Positions 42,842 to 51,348 of a stretch of 64,000 nucleotides of DNA are shown here, piece after piece (the first letter of the stretch is position 1; the number at the start of each line of letters is the position of its first letter). The notes under the pieces are model-generated. The model did no database searches and had not been told where the DNA came from. It was given only the letters and a program-made list of their open reading frames with translations. The DNA is taken from the NCBI RefSeq assembly GCF_003112775.1, contig NZ_BFCH01000018.1:1168362-1232361 (forward strand), read 5' to 3'. Position numbers and translations under genes: made by a program. The DNA is from Mycobacterium montefiorense (GTDB lineage: Bacteria; Actinomycetota; Actinomycetes; Mycobacteriales; Mycobacteriaceae).

Positions 42842-43596
42842 CAGTGTTGGCTCCCCCGGACCCGCCCGGTCGAATACAGGTAGCTATCGGTGAAACCCTC
42901 GGCGGCCAGCACGTCGCCGACCACGATGACAGCGGTCTTGGTGATATTCACCTCGTGCATTTGGTCGGCGATGTCGGCCAGCGTGCCCCGCAGGGTTATT
43001 TCTTGCGGCCAACTCGCGAAAGCCACTACTGCTGTAGGTGTTTCGGGCCCGTAGCCGCCTTGCAGCAGTTGCGGAACGATGGCGTCGATCTGGGCGGCGG
43101 CCAGATGCAGCACCAAGGTAGCGCCGGATTGGGCGAGGGTTTTCAGGTCTTCGCCGGGCGGCATGGAGGTCGACAGCGTCGACACTCGGGTCAGCGTCAC
43201 GGTCTGCGCCACTCCCGGGAGGGTAAGTTCGCGATTTAGGGCGGCGGCTGCTGCGGCGAAAGCCGGTACGCCGGGCACGATTTCGTAGCCCACGCCCAGC
43301 GCGTCGAGTCGCCGGCACTGTTCGGCAAGCGCGCTGTACAACGACGGGTCACCGGAGTGCAGCCGCGCGACGTCGTGGCCTGCGGCATCGGCGCCGGCGA
43401 GTTCGGCGACGATCTGCTCGAGCGTCAACGGGCCGGTGTCGACGATTTTCGCACCGGGCGGGCAGAATGCCAGCAGGTCGTCGGGCATGATCGAACCCGC
43501 GTAGAGACATGTTTTGCATCGTTGCAGCAGTCGCTGACCACGAACGGTGATCAGGTCGGCGGCACCCGGTCCGGCACCGATGAAGTACACCGTCAC
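42841..43596 (-). CDS. cobM: precorrin-4 C11-methyltransferase CobM
   Basis: 251 residues from GTG 43596 (MTVYFIGAGPGAADLITVRG), exactly the M. tuberculosis length; the longer frame upstream is the shadow of cobL. SAM-dependent tetrapyrrole methylase with the GxGPG loop, LHSGDPSLYSAL and YEIVPGVPAFAAAAAAL. Its GTG overlaps the cobL stop by four bases (GTGA), so cobL, cobM and cobK are translated as a coupled set. Confidence 0.94.
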   Translation of the reverse strand: MTVYFIGAGPGAADLITVRGQRLLQRCKTCLYAGSIMPDDLLAFCPPGAKIVDTGPLTLEQIVAELAGADAAGHDVARLHSGDPSLYSALAEQCRRLDALGVGYEIVPGVPAFAAAAAALNRELTLPGVAQTVTLTRVSTLSTSMPPGEDLKTLAQSGATLVLHLAAAQIDAIVPQLLQGGYGPETPTAVVAFASWPQEITLRGTLADIADQMHEVNITKTAVIVVGDVLAAEGFTDSYLYSTGRVRGSQH

Positions 43597-44774
43597 TTCG
43601 TCATCGCCCACTGGGTGACTGGGTATTGCGGGCGCCAGCCGGTGAAGGCGCCCAATGGCTCGCCCTGGTAGAGCTGAAAGCGCCGCAGCTCGCCACCGAG
43701 ACGCGAATATGCTTGTATCAGCAGCGATTCCGATTCGACAGTGACGGCGTTGACGACCAGACGCCCGCCAGCTGGCAGATTGTCCAGACTGGCGTTGAGC
43801 AGTCCGGTGCGGGTCAGGCCGCCGCCGATGAAAATGGCCGACGGCTCCGGGACATCGTCGAACGCTTCGGGCGCTTCGCCGCGTACCTCGATATTGACGC
43901 CGAAGGCTGCGGCGTTGAATTCGATGTTGTGGCGGCGTTGGTCGTCTTGTTCGAAGGCCACCGCGCTGCAGCCGCGCCAGCTGCGGCACCATTCGACGGC
44001 GATGCTGCCCGAGCCGGCGCCGACATCCCACAACCGCTCGCCGGGCCGTGGGGCCAGTGCGGCCAGAGTCACCGCCCGGATGCCGTGCTTGGTGATCTGG
44101 CCGTCGTGGGTGAACACGTCGTCGGGCAAGGGCGCGATGCGCTCGTCGGGCAGGTAACGAACGGCGATCACGTTGAGGTCGTCGATGTCGGCGGCGGTGT
44201 CGTCGGCCCACTGGCGCGCGGTGCCGTTGCGGCGGCGTTCGGCGGGACCGCCGAGTTGTTCGAGCACGCTGAACTCGGAATCGCCGCGCCCGTGCGTAGT
44301 GAGCAGTGCGGCCAAGACTTTTGGCGTGGACCGGCTTTGCGACAACACCACTGCCTGGCCGCCGCGGCGTACCGCGGTGCTCGGCGCCGCAGTGACCAGG
44401 CTTATCACCTCGGTGTCGTGAACGTTCCAGCCCATCCGGGCGCAAGCCAGTGTCACCGCCGACACATGCGGCAGCACTTTGACTTTTGCGGCGCCGTGGA
44501 GCCGGATCAGGGTGCCGCCGATGCCGTGCATGAGTGGGTCGCCGCTGGCGACGATGTGGATTTCGCCTGGGGCGTCGACGGGCAGTGTTTGCAGCGCTTG
44601 CAGGGCGGGCAGCATCGGCGACGGCCACTCCCGACGTTCGGCGGTCACCGTGTCGTCGAGCAAACCGATTTGTCTCTTTGCGCCGTAAATTATTGAGGCC
44701 GTTTGCAATTCATTTCGCGATGCCGCCGAGAGGCCGGCCATACCGTCGGCGCCCATACCGACCACGATGATCAT
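43593..44774 (-). CDS. cobL: precorrin-6Y C5,15-methyltransferase (decarboxylating) CobL
   Basis: 393 residues from ATG 44774 (MIIVVGMGADGMAGLS). It methylates C-5 and C-15 and decarboxylates the C-12 acetate of precorrin-6B. The N-terminal CobE-type methylase domain covers about 1-200 (HIVASGDPLMHGIGGTL); the C-terminal CobT-type Rossmann methyltransferase starts at about 225 (KHGIRAVTLAALAPRPGERLWDVGAGSGSIA). The start overlaps the stop of the upstream SDR by four bases (ATGA). Confidence 0.94.
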   Translation of the reverse strand: MIIVVGMGADGMAGLSAASRNELQTASIIYGAKRQIGLLDDTVTAERREWPSPMLPALQALQTLPVDAPGEIHIVASGDPLMHGIGGTLIRLHGAAKVKVLPHVSAVTLACARMGWNVHDTEVISLVTAAPSTAVRRGGQAVVLSQSRSTPKVLAALLTTHGRGDSEFSVLEQLGGPAERRRNGTARQWADDTAADIDDLNVIAVRYLPDERIAPLPDDVFTHDGQITKHGIRAVTLAALAPRPGERLWDVGAGSGSIAVEWCRSWRGCSAVAFEQDDQRRHNIEFNAAAFGVNIEVRGEAPEAFDDVPEPSAIFIGGGLTRTGLLNASLDNLPAGGRLVVNAVTVESESLLIQAYSRLGGELRRFQLYQGEPLGAFTGWRPQYPVTQWAMTK

Positions 44775-45520
44775 CGCGGCATCCTGCGCCAGACGAACTG
44801 CGGTAGTAGCCGCATGACGAATGCTGCGGGCCCCAACGCCCAGGGGATCCACACCGTGCGCCGGCCCTTTGCCAAAGCACGCGCGGTCGCGGCGGCCACC
44901 TGCTGCGGGGTGCTGGGCAGTGGCGCCGGCGTCATGCCCTCTGTCATACGCCCAATGACGAATCCGGGACGCGAAATAAGCAACTGCACCCCGGTGCCGT
45001 GCAGCGCATCGGCCAAACCGCTGGCGAAGCCGTCCAGGCCGGCCTTCGCCGACCCGTAGACGTAGTTGGCGCGGCGCACGCGCGCACCGGCGATCGAGGA
45101 GAACACCACCAGCGATCCCCTGCCGGCCGTGCGCATGGCGGTGGCCAGATGGGTGAGCATGTTGACCTGGGCGACGTAGTCGGTATGCACGACGGCCACC
45201 GCGTGCGCGGCGTCGGACTCGGCGCGGCCCTGGTCGCCGAGGATCCCGAAGGCGAGCACCGCGGTGCCGATGGGCCCGTGGTCGGCGACGATCGAGGCGA
45301 CCAGCGGACCGTGCGAGGCCAGGTCGTCGGCGTCGAATTCCCTGGTGTGCACAGCCGTCGCGCCGGCTGCCGTGACCGCGGCGACCTGCTCGTCGAGCTG
45401 ATCGGCCCGGCGTGCGGCCAGCACCACCGTCGCGCCGGGCGCCAGCAGCCGCGCGAGTTCGATGCCGATCTCGCTGCGGCCACCCAGAATTACAACTGGA
45501 CCTGCGCCCGTGTCGTCCAC
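44771..45520 (-). CDS. short-chain dehydrogenase, DprE2-like (Rv2073c-like)
   Basis: 249 residues from GTG 45520 (MDDTGAGPVVILGGRSEIG), the same length as M. tuberculosis Rv2073c; a longer frame upstream is not used. SDR fold with GGRSEIG cofactor loop, VVFSSIAG (Ser) and YVYGSAKAGLDGFASGL (Tyr, Lys). The C-terminus, WIPWALGPAAFVMRLLPQFVWRRMPR, is hydrophobic and basic and may sit on the membrane. Family resemblance is to DprE2, the decaprenylphosphoryl-2-keto-ribose reductase. It leads the cobL-cobM-cobK run by overlap, although no role in cobalamin synthesis is known. Confidence 0.85.
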   Translation of the reverse strand: MDDTGAGPVVILGGRSEIGIELARLLAPGATVVLAARRADQLDEQVAAVTAAGATAVHTREFDADDLASHGPLVASIVADHGPIGTAVLAFGILGDQGRAESDAAHAVAVVHTDYVAQVNMLTHLATAMRTAGRGSLVVFSSIAGARVRRANYVYGSAKAGLDGFASGLADALHGTGVQLLISRPGFVIGRMTEGMTPAPLPSTPQQVAAATARALAKGRRTVWIPWALGPAAFVMRLLPQFVWRRMPR

Positions 45521-45555
45521 GGCTGCGATTATCACCTGCGCTAGCGTGAGCGGTA

Positions 45556-45966
45556 ATGGGGAACACCACGACACGGCTAACCAATGACGCTTTGGCGTTT
45601 CTGTCCGAACGTCACCTGGCAATGCTGACCACGCTTCGGGCGGACAACTCGCCGCACGTGGTGGCCGTCGGTTTCACCTTCGATCCGGTGACTCATATCG
45701 CGCGGGTGATCACCACCGGGGGCTCGCAGAAGGCCGTCAACGCCGACCGGGCCGGGATGGCGGTGCTCAGTCAGGTCGACGGCGCACGCTGGCTGTCGCT
45801 TGAGGGCAGCGCCAAGGTGAACAACGACGCGGACGCCGTGCGCGACGCCGAGCTGCGGTACGCGCAGCGCTACCGCACGCCCCGGCCCAATCCCCGACGC
45901 GTGGTCATCGAAGTTCAGATCGAGCGTGTGCTGGGCTCGTCAGATCTGCTCGACCGCGGCGACTAG
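45556..45966 (+). CDS. F420H2-dependent biliverdin reductase-type split-barrel enzyme (Rv2074-like)
   Basis: 136 residues (137 in M. tuberculosis Rv2074). FDOR-B split barrel: LAFLSERHLAMLTTLRADNSPHVVAVGF, ARVITTGGSQKAVNADR and GARWLSLEGSAKVNND follow the family. The M. tuberculosis protein reduces biliverdin to bilirubin with F420H2, and the same activity is the best guess. It is divergent from the SDR gene, with only 35 bp between starts. Confidence 0.88.
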   Translation: MGNTTTRLTNDALAFLSERHLAMLTTLRADNSPHVVAVGFTFDPVTHIARVITTGGSQKAVNADRAGMAVLSQVDGARWLSLEGSAKVNNDADAVRDAELRYAQRYRTPRPNPRRVVIEVQIERVLGSSDLLDRGD

Positions 45967-45989
45967 CTCACGCATCAGGCTATTCGAGA

Positions 45990-46526
45990 TTATCGGAGCT
46001 CGAACAGAGGCTTTCCGTCTTCATCGAGGGCCGACGTAAAGATCTCTTCAATTGTTGCCGTCAGAAAAAACGACAGCCTTACAAGGTCCGCTGTACCCGT
46101 TATCTGATCCGTACTGCCAATAGCGACGAGAGCGCCATCTGCGGTAACCAAGGCCCAGTGCTCAGCGTCACCAAATTGTCTCACGTCGATACTGAAGGCA
46201 GGAGGTAATTCCTCTGCCGAGATCGGCACCCTTACGCGGGGCAAATTTTGCTGATTCCTAATGGCCAGACCCAGTCTCCCGATGAAGTACCGCTCGATGG
46301 TGGTCATCAAGGGTGCGGCTAATATAAACTGCTCCGGACCCAGCCGATCAGAATCCGTGATGATAAACAAGCCATTCTCACTTCGACCTATCAAGAGGCG
46401 AATCTCGCCTAAAGATGCTGAGAATACTGCTCGGCCATCAACCGTCTGCGAGCCGTGGGTAAGCGTGTAGCCGGCAAGCTTGCCCCATTCTTCTAGTTCT
46501 GGTGAGATTTCTACGCGTTCCATCAT
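45990..46526 (-). CDS. immunity protein for the adjacent TNT-like toxin
   Basis: 178 residues, acidic, no signal peptide. It resembles the immunity-factor (IFT/Imm61-like) family that binds the NAD-cleaving TNT domain: N-terminal LEEWGKLAGYTLTHG, then GLFIITDSDRLGPEQFILAAP and a C-terminal LSFFLTATIEEIFTSALDEDG helix. Its ATG overlaps the toxin stop by four bases (ATGA), so it is coupled to the toxin, the arrangement of cpnT and ift in M. tuberculosis. The gene is noticeably more AT-rich than the core genes around it, suggesting acquisition. Assignment rests mainly on context and partial resemblance. Confidence 0.75.
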   Translation of the reverse strand: MMERVEISPELEEWGKLAGYTLTHGSQTVDGRAVFSASLGEIRLLIGRSENGLFIITDSDRLGPEQFILAAPLMTTIERYFIGRLGLAIRNQQNLPRVRVPISAEELPPAFSIDVRQFGDAEHWALVTADGALVAIGSTDQITGTADLVRLSFFLTATIEEIFTSALDEDGKPLFELR

Positions 46527-49156
46527 TTCAACACGCCACCGATCTCAATTAGTTCTTCGACTGTCATCGCCCTTCCCGCACTATCGAGTATTCGAACCTG
46601 AATAGAACCGCCAGGTTGGCCCATCCCGGGAGCGACCTTCGAAACTTCGATCTTCCAGCCTTCGGGAAGATTTTCGAGGACGAAAGAGTGATATGAATCA
46701 GCGAGGCTATTGACATGTAGTGAGCGTTCCTCCCAAGATGCGGGCATCCCGTCTTCCATTACTGCTAGGTACTTGCCAGAGTCGCTACCAACTCGGTCCA
46801 ACAACCTGCCGTAGAACTTGGCGAACTGATCCGCGTTCGTAAAAGCAACTTTTGTACCCGGTACAGCGCCATCGTTCCCAGGAAAATTCATCCATTCGTC
46901 GCCGTAGGGACTCAAGTTATTGAAACGCTCGGCATACTGCTGCTCACTATATGCGTGTCCTAGCGGATCGCGCCCGAAAGGCGCCCCTGGATCCCTGATC
47001 AGCTTTGCAATCGACGGCAGGATGGTGTTTGGATCGGCGGGTTTACCCGCAAAGTCCCAGTGCGCCGACAAAGGCTCGCCGAAATGCGGATCAGTCGGTT
47101 GATCCGGCAACCGGTGCCATCCGTCACCCGAAGGCTCATGAGAATGCACTGGATCCTGGCGGCCGCCGCCGTCGCCAGGCGCGTCAGGTGTGCCATCGTT
47201 TGGAGACCCAGGCGGCCCACTGCTGTCCTTCGACCCTCCGTACCCGCCTCCGCCTGGTGGGCCGCCGTCCGGCGTGGCCCCACGTGGACCGCCACCCGTC
47301 GGGCCGCCCTCAGCGGGCCAGTGCCAACCATTGCCCGGCGCTGACAGTTCAGGCGGCCGACCACCAGTCGGAGCCGTGAAATGTGGAGCTGGCCCGATGG
47401 GTGCCGCCGGCGTGGAGGCGGCTTGCGATGCGCGCGCGTCGTCAACCAGTGGGTCAGTCAGTGATGCGCTAGAGGGCGCATACACCGGAACGGGTTCATG
47501 CGCAGCGGCGGTGGGCGCGGGCGACGGTTCGTGAGGTGCGAGTGTGGTGGCGGACCGACTGGGCGCCACCGACTCGTGCGACACGGTCGGCGATTCGGGT
47601 ACGCGCGTGCCCGGCGGCGCGGCTTCGACGGGGTGCGGCGCGGGCTCCGCGGGCGCCTCAATTGTCCTTCCGGGCTGCCCGCCGACCGGACGGCCGCCGG
47701 GCAGCGGATCTGCTTTGGGCAGTTCCAATTTGAGACTTTCGAGGTCTTTGGTCAGACCATCGCTCGCCTTGCCGATATCGCGCAGGGCGCCGCTTGCGCG
47801 GGCAATATCTCCAAGCTCGCCGGCCCGGCCCATGGCGCCCGCCGAGTCACCGCCAGCTTCGGCAACCCGTGCGGCTCCCCTTGCGCCATCCGCCACCGCA
47901 CCGGCTTCCCCACCTCCGAACAGCATCACCGCTTCAAATATGTCTCCTCCGAGCCCCAACCCCGGCCGATCACTACGCCAATCATTCAGGTGCAGAAGTG
48001 ATTTGAATGATTGCAGATTGGCTTCGCCAGCCTCCTGGGGATTGATCAGCGCGTTAGCTAAACCTGTCTTGGCCATGCTGCCCCAAGGGGCTGCCGCTCC
48101 CTCAGGATCGATGAGGAACCAGCGCGGGTCGAGGTCTACCACGGATTGCAGCGCCCCGAACGCAGCCTTGACTACTCCCTCATTCCCGTTGACCAAGGTG
48201 TCGAAGACAGTCGCGACCGGATTTCCGATCTCATCACCCAAAAATTGAGTGAACTCGCCACGCATGTACTTCTCGAAGTCGACAATCGAGTCGTCGGCGC
48301 GCTGCATCAGCAGTTGTGCGCCCTGCTCGAGAGACCGGGCTTCGCGACCCAGGTTATGCAAGACAGCGTTGATGTCTTTGCCGATTCTTTTGATTTCGTC
48401 AAGCGCCTCACCATCGAAAATCGAGACCACGTCATGCCATAGGTCGGTCAGCAACTCGAGGCGATGCAACAGATCCCGAATAGCGTTCTGGGCGTGCGAC
48501 AGCTCGTTGGCGAAGTCATCAAGAACGCGGGCCATTTCGGCGCATTGGGCATCCAAACGTCCTATGTCGGAACTCATTTTCGACAGGACCCGAGTTACTA
48601 GATCCCCTTCGGGGATCTGCTGTGTCCCGACCAGCGCCTGCGACGCCGAAAGCGCGCCCTGCATGCCGGTGGCCGCCGACCCGAATGCGCGCCAACAACC
48701 TGCGGCCGCATGTAATGCCGCCACATCGCCGTCAGGCCATACATCGTCGACGAACGATTGCACCAACGCCCATAGCAAGGGCGGTGGTTCTCCAGGACCC
48801 AATGTGCCTGGCGGCCCGGGTGCCTCGATTCGGGCCGGCTTGCCGGGCGCCGACAGCACACCGCCACCGCCGCCCAGCCTGGACGCCGCTTCGGCTCTCG
48901 AATAGTTCGACGCGCCAACCTGAATCGCGACGCCGTTGTAACGACAGGCGTTAACCGCCGCAGTCGCCAGCTTCAGCAGCGACTCGGCCGCCGACTGGTA
49001 TCCAAGCCCGAACACCATACCGCTGGCATCCAGACCGGTGTTGGCTCCGAAGCCAGCCGTCACTACAGCCATCGCGGCGGCGAGCCCATCGCCAGTAGCA
49101 ACCACTGCGCTGCCCGAAGCGGACAGCGCCTCTGGGTCCACCGCAAGGACTGGCAT
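46523..49156 (-). CDS. CpnT-like secreted toxin with C-terminal TNT (NAD glycohydrolase) domain
   Basis: 877 residues. The start MPVLAVDPEALSASGSAVV and the helical region to about 430 resemble the N-terminal channel/export domain of CpnT. A Pro/Gly-rich linker covers about 485-690, and a TNT (DUF4237) domain covers about 735-877. The residues reported as important in M. tuberculosis TNT (Arg757, Tyr765, Arg780, His792, Gln822) have equivalents with the same spacing: Arg788, Tyr796, Arg811, His823 and Gln853. The domain should therefore cleave NAD+ and be lethal without immunity protein. Unlike cpnT there is no esxE/esxF pair upstream; the neighbouring gene is divergent. It is a second or orphan copy relative to the usual cpnT locus, which this window does not show. 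Confidence 0.88.
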   Translation of the reverse strand: MPVLAVDPEALSASGSAVVATGDGLAAAMAVVTAGFGANTGLDASGMVFGLGYQSAAESLLKLATAAVNACRYNGVAIQVGASNYSRAEAASRLGGGGGVLSAPGKPARIEAPGPPGTLGPGEPPPLLWALVQSFVDDVWPDGDVAALHAAAGCWRAFGSAATGMQGALSASQALVGTQQIPEGDLVTRVLSKMSSDIGRLDAQCAEMARVLDDFANELSHAQNAIRDLLHRLELLTDLWHDVVSIFDGEALDEIKRIGKDINAVLHNLGREARSLEQGAQLLMQRADDSIVDFEKYMRGEFTQFLGDEIGNPVATVFDTLVNGNEGVVKAAFGALQSVVDLDPRWFLIDPEGAAAPWGSMAKTGLANALINPQEAGEANLQSFKSLLHLNDWRSDRPGLGLGGDIFEAVMLFGGGEAGAVADGARGAARVAEAGGDSAGAMGRAGELGDIARASGALRDIGKASDGLTKDLESLKLELPKADPLPGGRPVGGQPGRTIEAPAEPAPHPVEAAPPGTRVPESPTVSHESVAPSRSATTLAPHEPSPAPTAAAHEPVPVYAPSSASLTDPLVDDARASQAASTPAAPIGPAPHFTAPTGGRPPELSAPGNGWHWPAEGGPTGGGPRGATPDGGPPGGGGYGGSKDSSGPPGSPNDGTPDAPGDGGGRQDPVHSHEPSGDGWHRLPDQPTDPHFGEPLSAHWDFAGKPADPNTILPSIAKLIRDPGAPFGRDPLGHAYSEQQYAERFNNLSPYGDEWMNFPGNDGAVPGTKVAFTNADQFAKFYGRLLDRVGSDSGKYLAVMEDGMPASWEERSLHVNSLADSYHSFVLENLPEGWKIEVSKVAPGMGQPGGSIQVRILDSAGRAMTVEELIEIGGVLK

Positions 49157-49445
49157 GCGCGAATTGTCGCCTGGGCCGCCCGTAACCGCTATTCACCTGC
49201 GGGTCGCCGAGCGCAGACTAACGCGGAAGACCGTGAATTGACCGGCGCAATTGCTGCGATTAGCCTCGCGATCAGGGCATGTGGGGGCACGAGATCCTCA
49301 ATGGTTTGCAGGATTTGGGACAGACAGAGCGGAACGGGGCCGCCTGTCGCTACCCGATGAGAAATGGAGTAGCCATGTTCATTGCCATCGGACATTTGCA
49401 TTCCGAAGAGCACCCGTCCACTCCCACAAAGCAGCAGGTATCACG
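49157..49445. other. divergent intergenic region between toxin and N-module gene
   Basis: About 290 bp. It contains the plus-strand promoter at 49238-49266. A 61-residue frame (49279-49464) crosses it but has no family resemblance and runs into the next gene out of frame. Nothing else recognised. Confidence 0.45.
49238..49266 (+). promoter_or_regulatory. island promoter, copy A
   Basis: TTGACC at 49238-49243, 17-bp spacer, TAGCCT at 49261-49266. The stretch GAATTGACC before and TAGCCTCGC, ATCAGG and GGGGGCACG after are shared with the copy at 51687-51715, so the element is duplicated. Confidence 0.6.
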
Positions 49446-51020
49446 GTGCAGCTCAGTTATATAAACGTCCCGCAGTTAGTCGCCGAAGCCGGCGGTGACC
49501 CGTGGGCGATCAATCAAGGCTTGCAAGTCGGCCGCCCGGCGCAGATCTCCGACTTGGCAGAGGCATTCCATGCTGCAGGCAGGTGCACGACCGAGTCCAG
49601 CAATGCGTTCGATGAAGCGCGTCGCCGCTTTGAGGCTTCGTGGAATCGCAACAAGGGCGACAATCCGATCAATGACTCCGCCGAAGTGCAGCGCGTGGTC
49701 AACACACTCGGGACGCAGTCGTTGCAGTTGCCCAAAATCGGGGCGGAGTTGGAACGGATTGCCGCCGAGTTGGCCGAAGCGCAGCGGACGGGCGCGGTGT
49801 TCATCTCGAACTTGGAGATTCAGTTACAAGTCATTGATCGCGGACTCGGTGCCGCCCTCGCGCAGGAGAGCAGTGGACATCTCACCGACGCAGAAATAGC
49901 CGTCGTTACCCAACACGTCATTGACCTTGAAGATCTAGCGATTGCCGACACCAAGTCGGCACTGGGCCAGCTGAAATCAATCCGCGAGGGATACTCCGGC
50001 TACCTTCAAGGTGCACTGAACACGCTGCGCACGGAGGGCTACGACGCGACCGGCATGCAGGCGTTGGATACGTCAGGGTCAGGCCCAGACGCCGGCGCCC
50101 AGGCCGGCCAGCGGCAGAACCAAATCGATGCTTTCACAAAGGTTTTCGGCCGAACACCACGCTCAGCCGCTGACTGGGAAACAGCTGCAGCACTCGATCC
50201 GCACAGCTATGAACCCAAGAACGGCGGCTGGCCTCCCAACATTGTCGTCGGGCGCATCAAGCCGGTACCGGGGCAGGGGGTGGTGCGGACAAACATGTTC
50301 ATTCCGGGCCGCGCAGTATGGGACCCACAGGCTGATTGGCCGCCGTACCATGACAATCTGGGTGATAACCGAGGTTTCTCTCCTACGGCGAGCCCCGAGG
50401 AGTCGCGAGTGTCGATATATGTCGATTACGAGAACGGCATCATCGTTGCCCGGCAGAACCCGTCAGTCGACGAGACCACCGGTCAGGTCCGGGTCGGAAC
50501 ACCTAGCATCTCGGCGGTCCAACAGAGCAATGGCTCAGTCTTGGTCAAGTACAGCGCTGCCGACCCATTTTCGCCAGGAGGACAAGATCTCGCCAAGGCA
50601 GCCTCATTCGACGTGAATGGCGCCATCGCGATTGAACCTACGCCCGAAGGACCACGCGTAGGCGGCACGGTAACAAACTTTCCTGCGATTGAGGTCTACA
50701 GCGATATGCCGGGCGGAACAACTACACCACTAGTCCAGTCGTGGCCTCTGTTCGTGGATGACGCCCGCGGTCCCGCGGCGGGTCTCTGGTGGCACAAGCC
50801 AATTGGTGACGCAGCTCTTGAGCTGTCCTTCAACGATCAGGGTCCGGCTCCCAGGATTCCGGCCCCTCCGCATAGTGGCCACTTGCCCCCCGTGGTTCCG
50901 ATCGGCCCGGCCCTTGTCGCGAGCCCATCGGGTACCTATCCTCTTGGACCTGCCGATCACCCGCCCGAAATCGGCGTGCACGATCCCATTCTAGTTTTGC
51001 CGCAGCTGCCGGCCAGATAG
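49446..51020 (+). CDS. large protein with shared N-terminal module and unknown C-terminal domain
   Basis: 524 residues from GTG 49446 (MQLSYINVPQLVAEAGGDPW); an upstream ATG adds a segment without homology. Residues 1-220 are a helical module strongly similar to the start of the hydrolase encoded at 56751: both have RCTTESSNAF, NPINDSAEVQR, QSLQLPKIG and LAEAQRTGA. The C-terminal ~300 residues are unrelated to the hydrolase: beta-rich, with SIYVDYENGIIVARQNPS, VLVKYSAADPFSPGGQDLA and a Pro-rich tail. No catalytic motif is recognised. A common N-terminal carrier with a swapped C-terminus is the plan of polymorphic toxins or exported effectors. Two small membrane protein genes follow directly. 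Confidence 0.75.
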   Translation: MQLSYINVPQLVAEAGGDPWAINQGLQVGRPAQISDLAEAFHAAGRCTTESSNAFDEARRRFEASWNRNKGDNPINDSAEVQRVVNTLGTQSLQLPKIGAELERIAAELAEAQRTGAVFISNLEIQLQVIDRGLGAALAQESSGHLTDAEIAVVTQHVIDLEDLAIADTKSALGQLKSIREGYSGYLQGALNTLRTEGYDATGMQALDTSGSGPDAGAQAGQRQNQIDAFTKVFGRTPRSAADWETAAALDPHSYEPKNGGWPPNIVVGRIKPVPGQGVVRTNMFIPGRAVWDPQADWPPYHDNLGDNRGFSPTASPEESRVSIYVDYENGIIVARQNPSVDETTGQVRVGTPSISAVQQSNGSVLVKYSAADPFSPGGQDLAKAASFDVNGAIAIEPTPEGPRVGGTVTNFPAIEVYSDMPGGTTTPLVQSWPLFVDDARGPAAGLWWHKPIGDAALELSFNDQGPAPRIPAPPHSGHLPPVVPIGPALVASPSGTYPLGPADHPPEIGVHDPILVLPQLPAR

Positions 51021-51039
51021 AAAGAGTTGACTGAGTCGA

Positions 51040-51348
51040 ATGAAGGGGCAAATTGACTGGATACGAACAGTCTTTTTCGGTGCAATCTCTGGCGGCTTCC
51101 TCTGGGCGATCATGTTAACGCTGCCGCTTTCAGTGATACACGGAGTTACGACGACACGCGATTTCTACACATTTGTCTCTGCTACGTCGATCGGTATCGT
51201 CATCGTTGGATTCACCCTGTACTCCAGGGCAACAACGTCGCTCTGGCGCAGCACAGCGGTCGGAATTATTTTGGCCCCTCTGACCGGATGGTCGATTCTA
51301 TTGTTCGTTACTTTGACCGTAGTGCTGCCCAGGCATGGGATGTACTGA
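51040..51348 (+). CDS. small membrane protein, three predicted helices
   Basis: 102 residues beginning MKGQIDWIRTVFFGAISGGF. Hydrophobic segments at about 9-34, 42-60 and 70-96 suggest three membrane spans. No family is recognised. It starts 19 bp after the N-module gene and overlaps the next small membrane gene by 14 bp, so the three form an operon. Small membrane proteins in this place may be immunity or accessory factors for the preceding protein; that is inference. Confidence 0.65.
   Translation: MKGQIDWIRTVFFGAISGGFLWAIMLTLPLSVIHGVTTTRDFYTFVSATSIGIVIVGFTLYSRATTSLWRSTAVGIILAPLTGWSILLFVTLTVVLPRHGMY

Noticed and set aside
43597..44628. Extension of cobM to 595 codons
   Set aside because: The extra part is a shadow of cobL; CobM begins at GTG 43596 with MTVYFIGAGPG.
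44775..45584. Extension of cobL to 663 codons
   Set aside because: It is a shadow of the SDR gene; CobL begins at ATG 44774.
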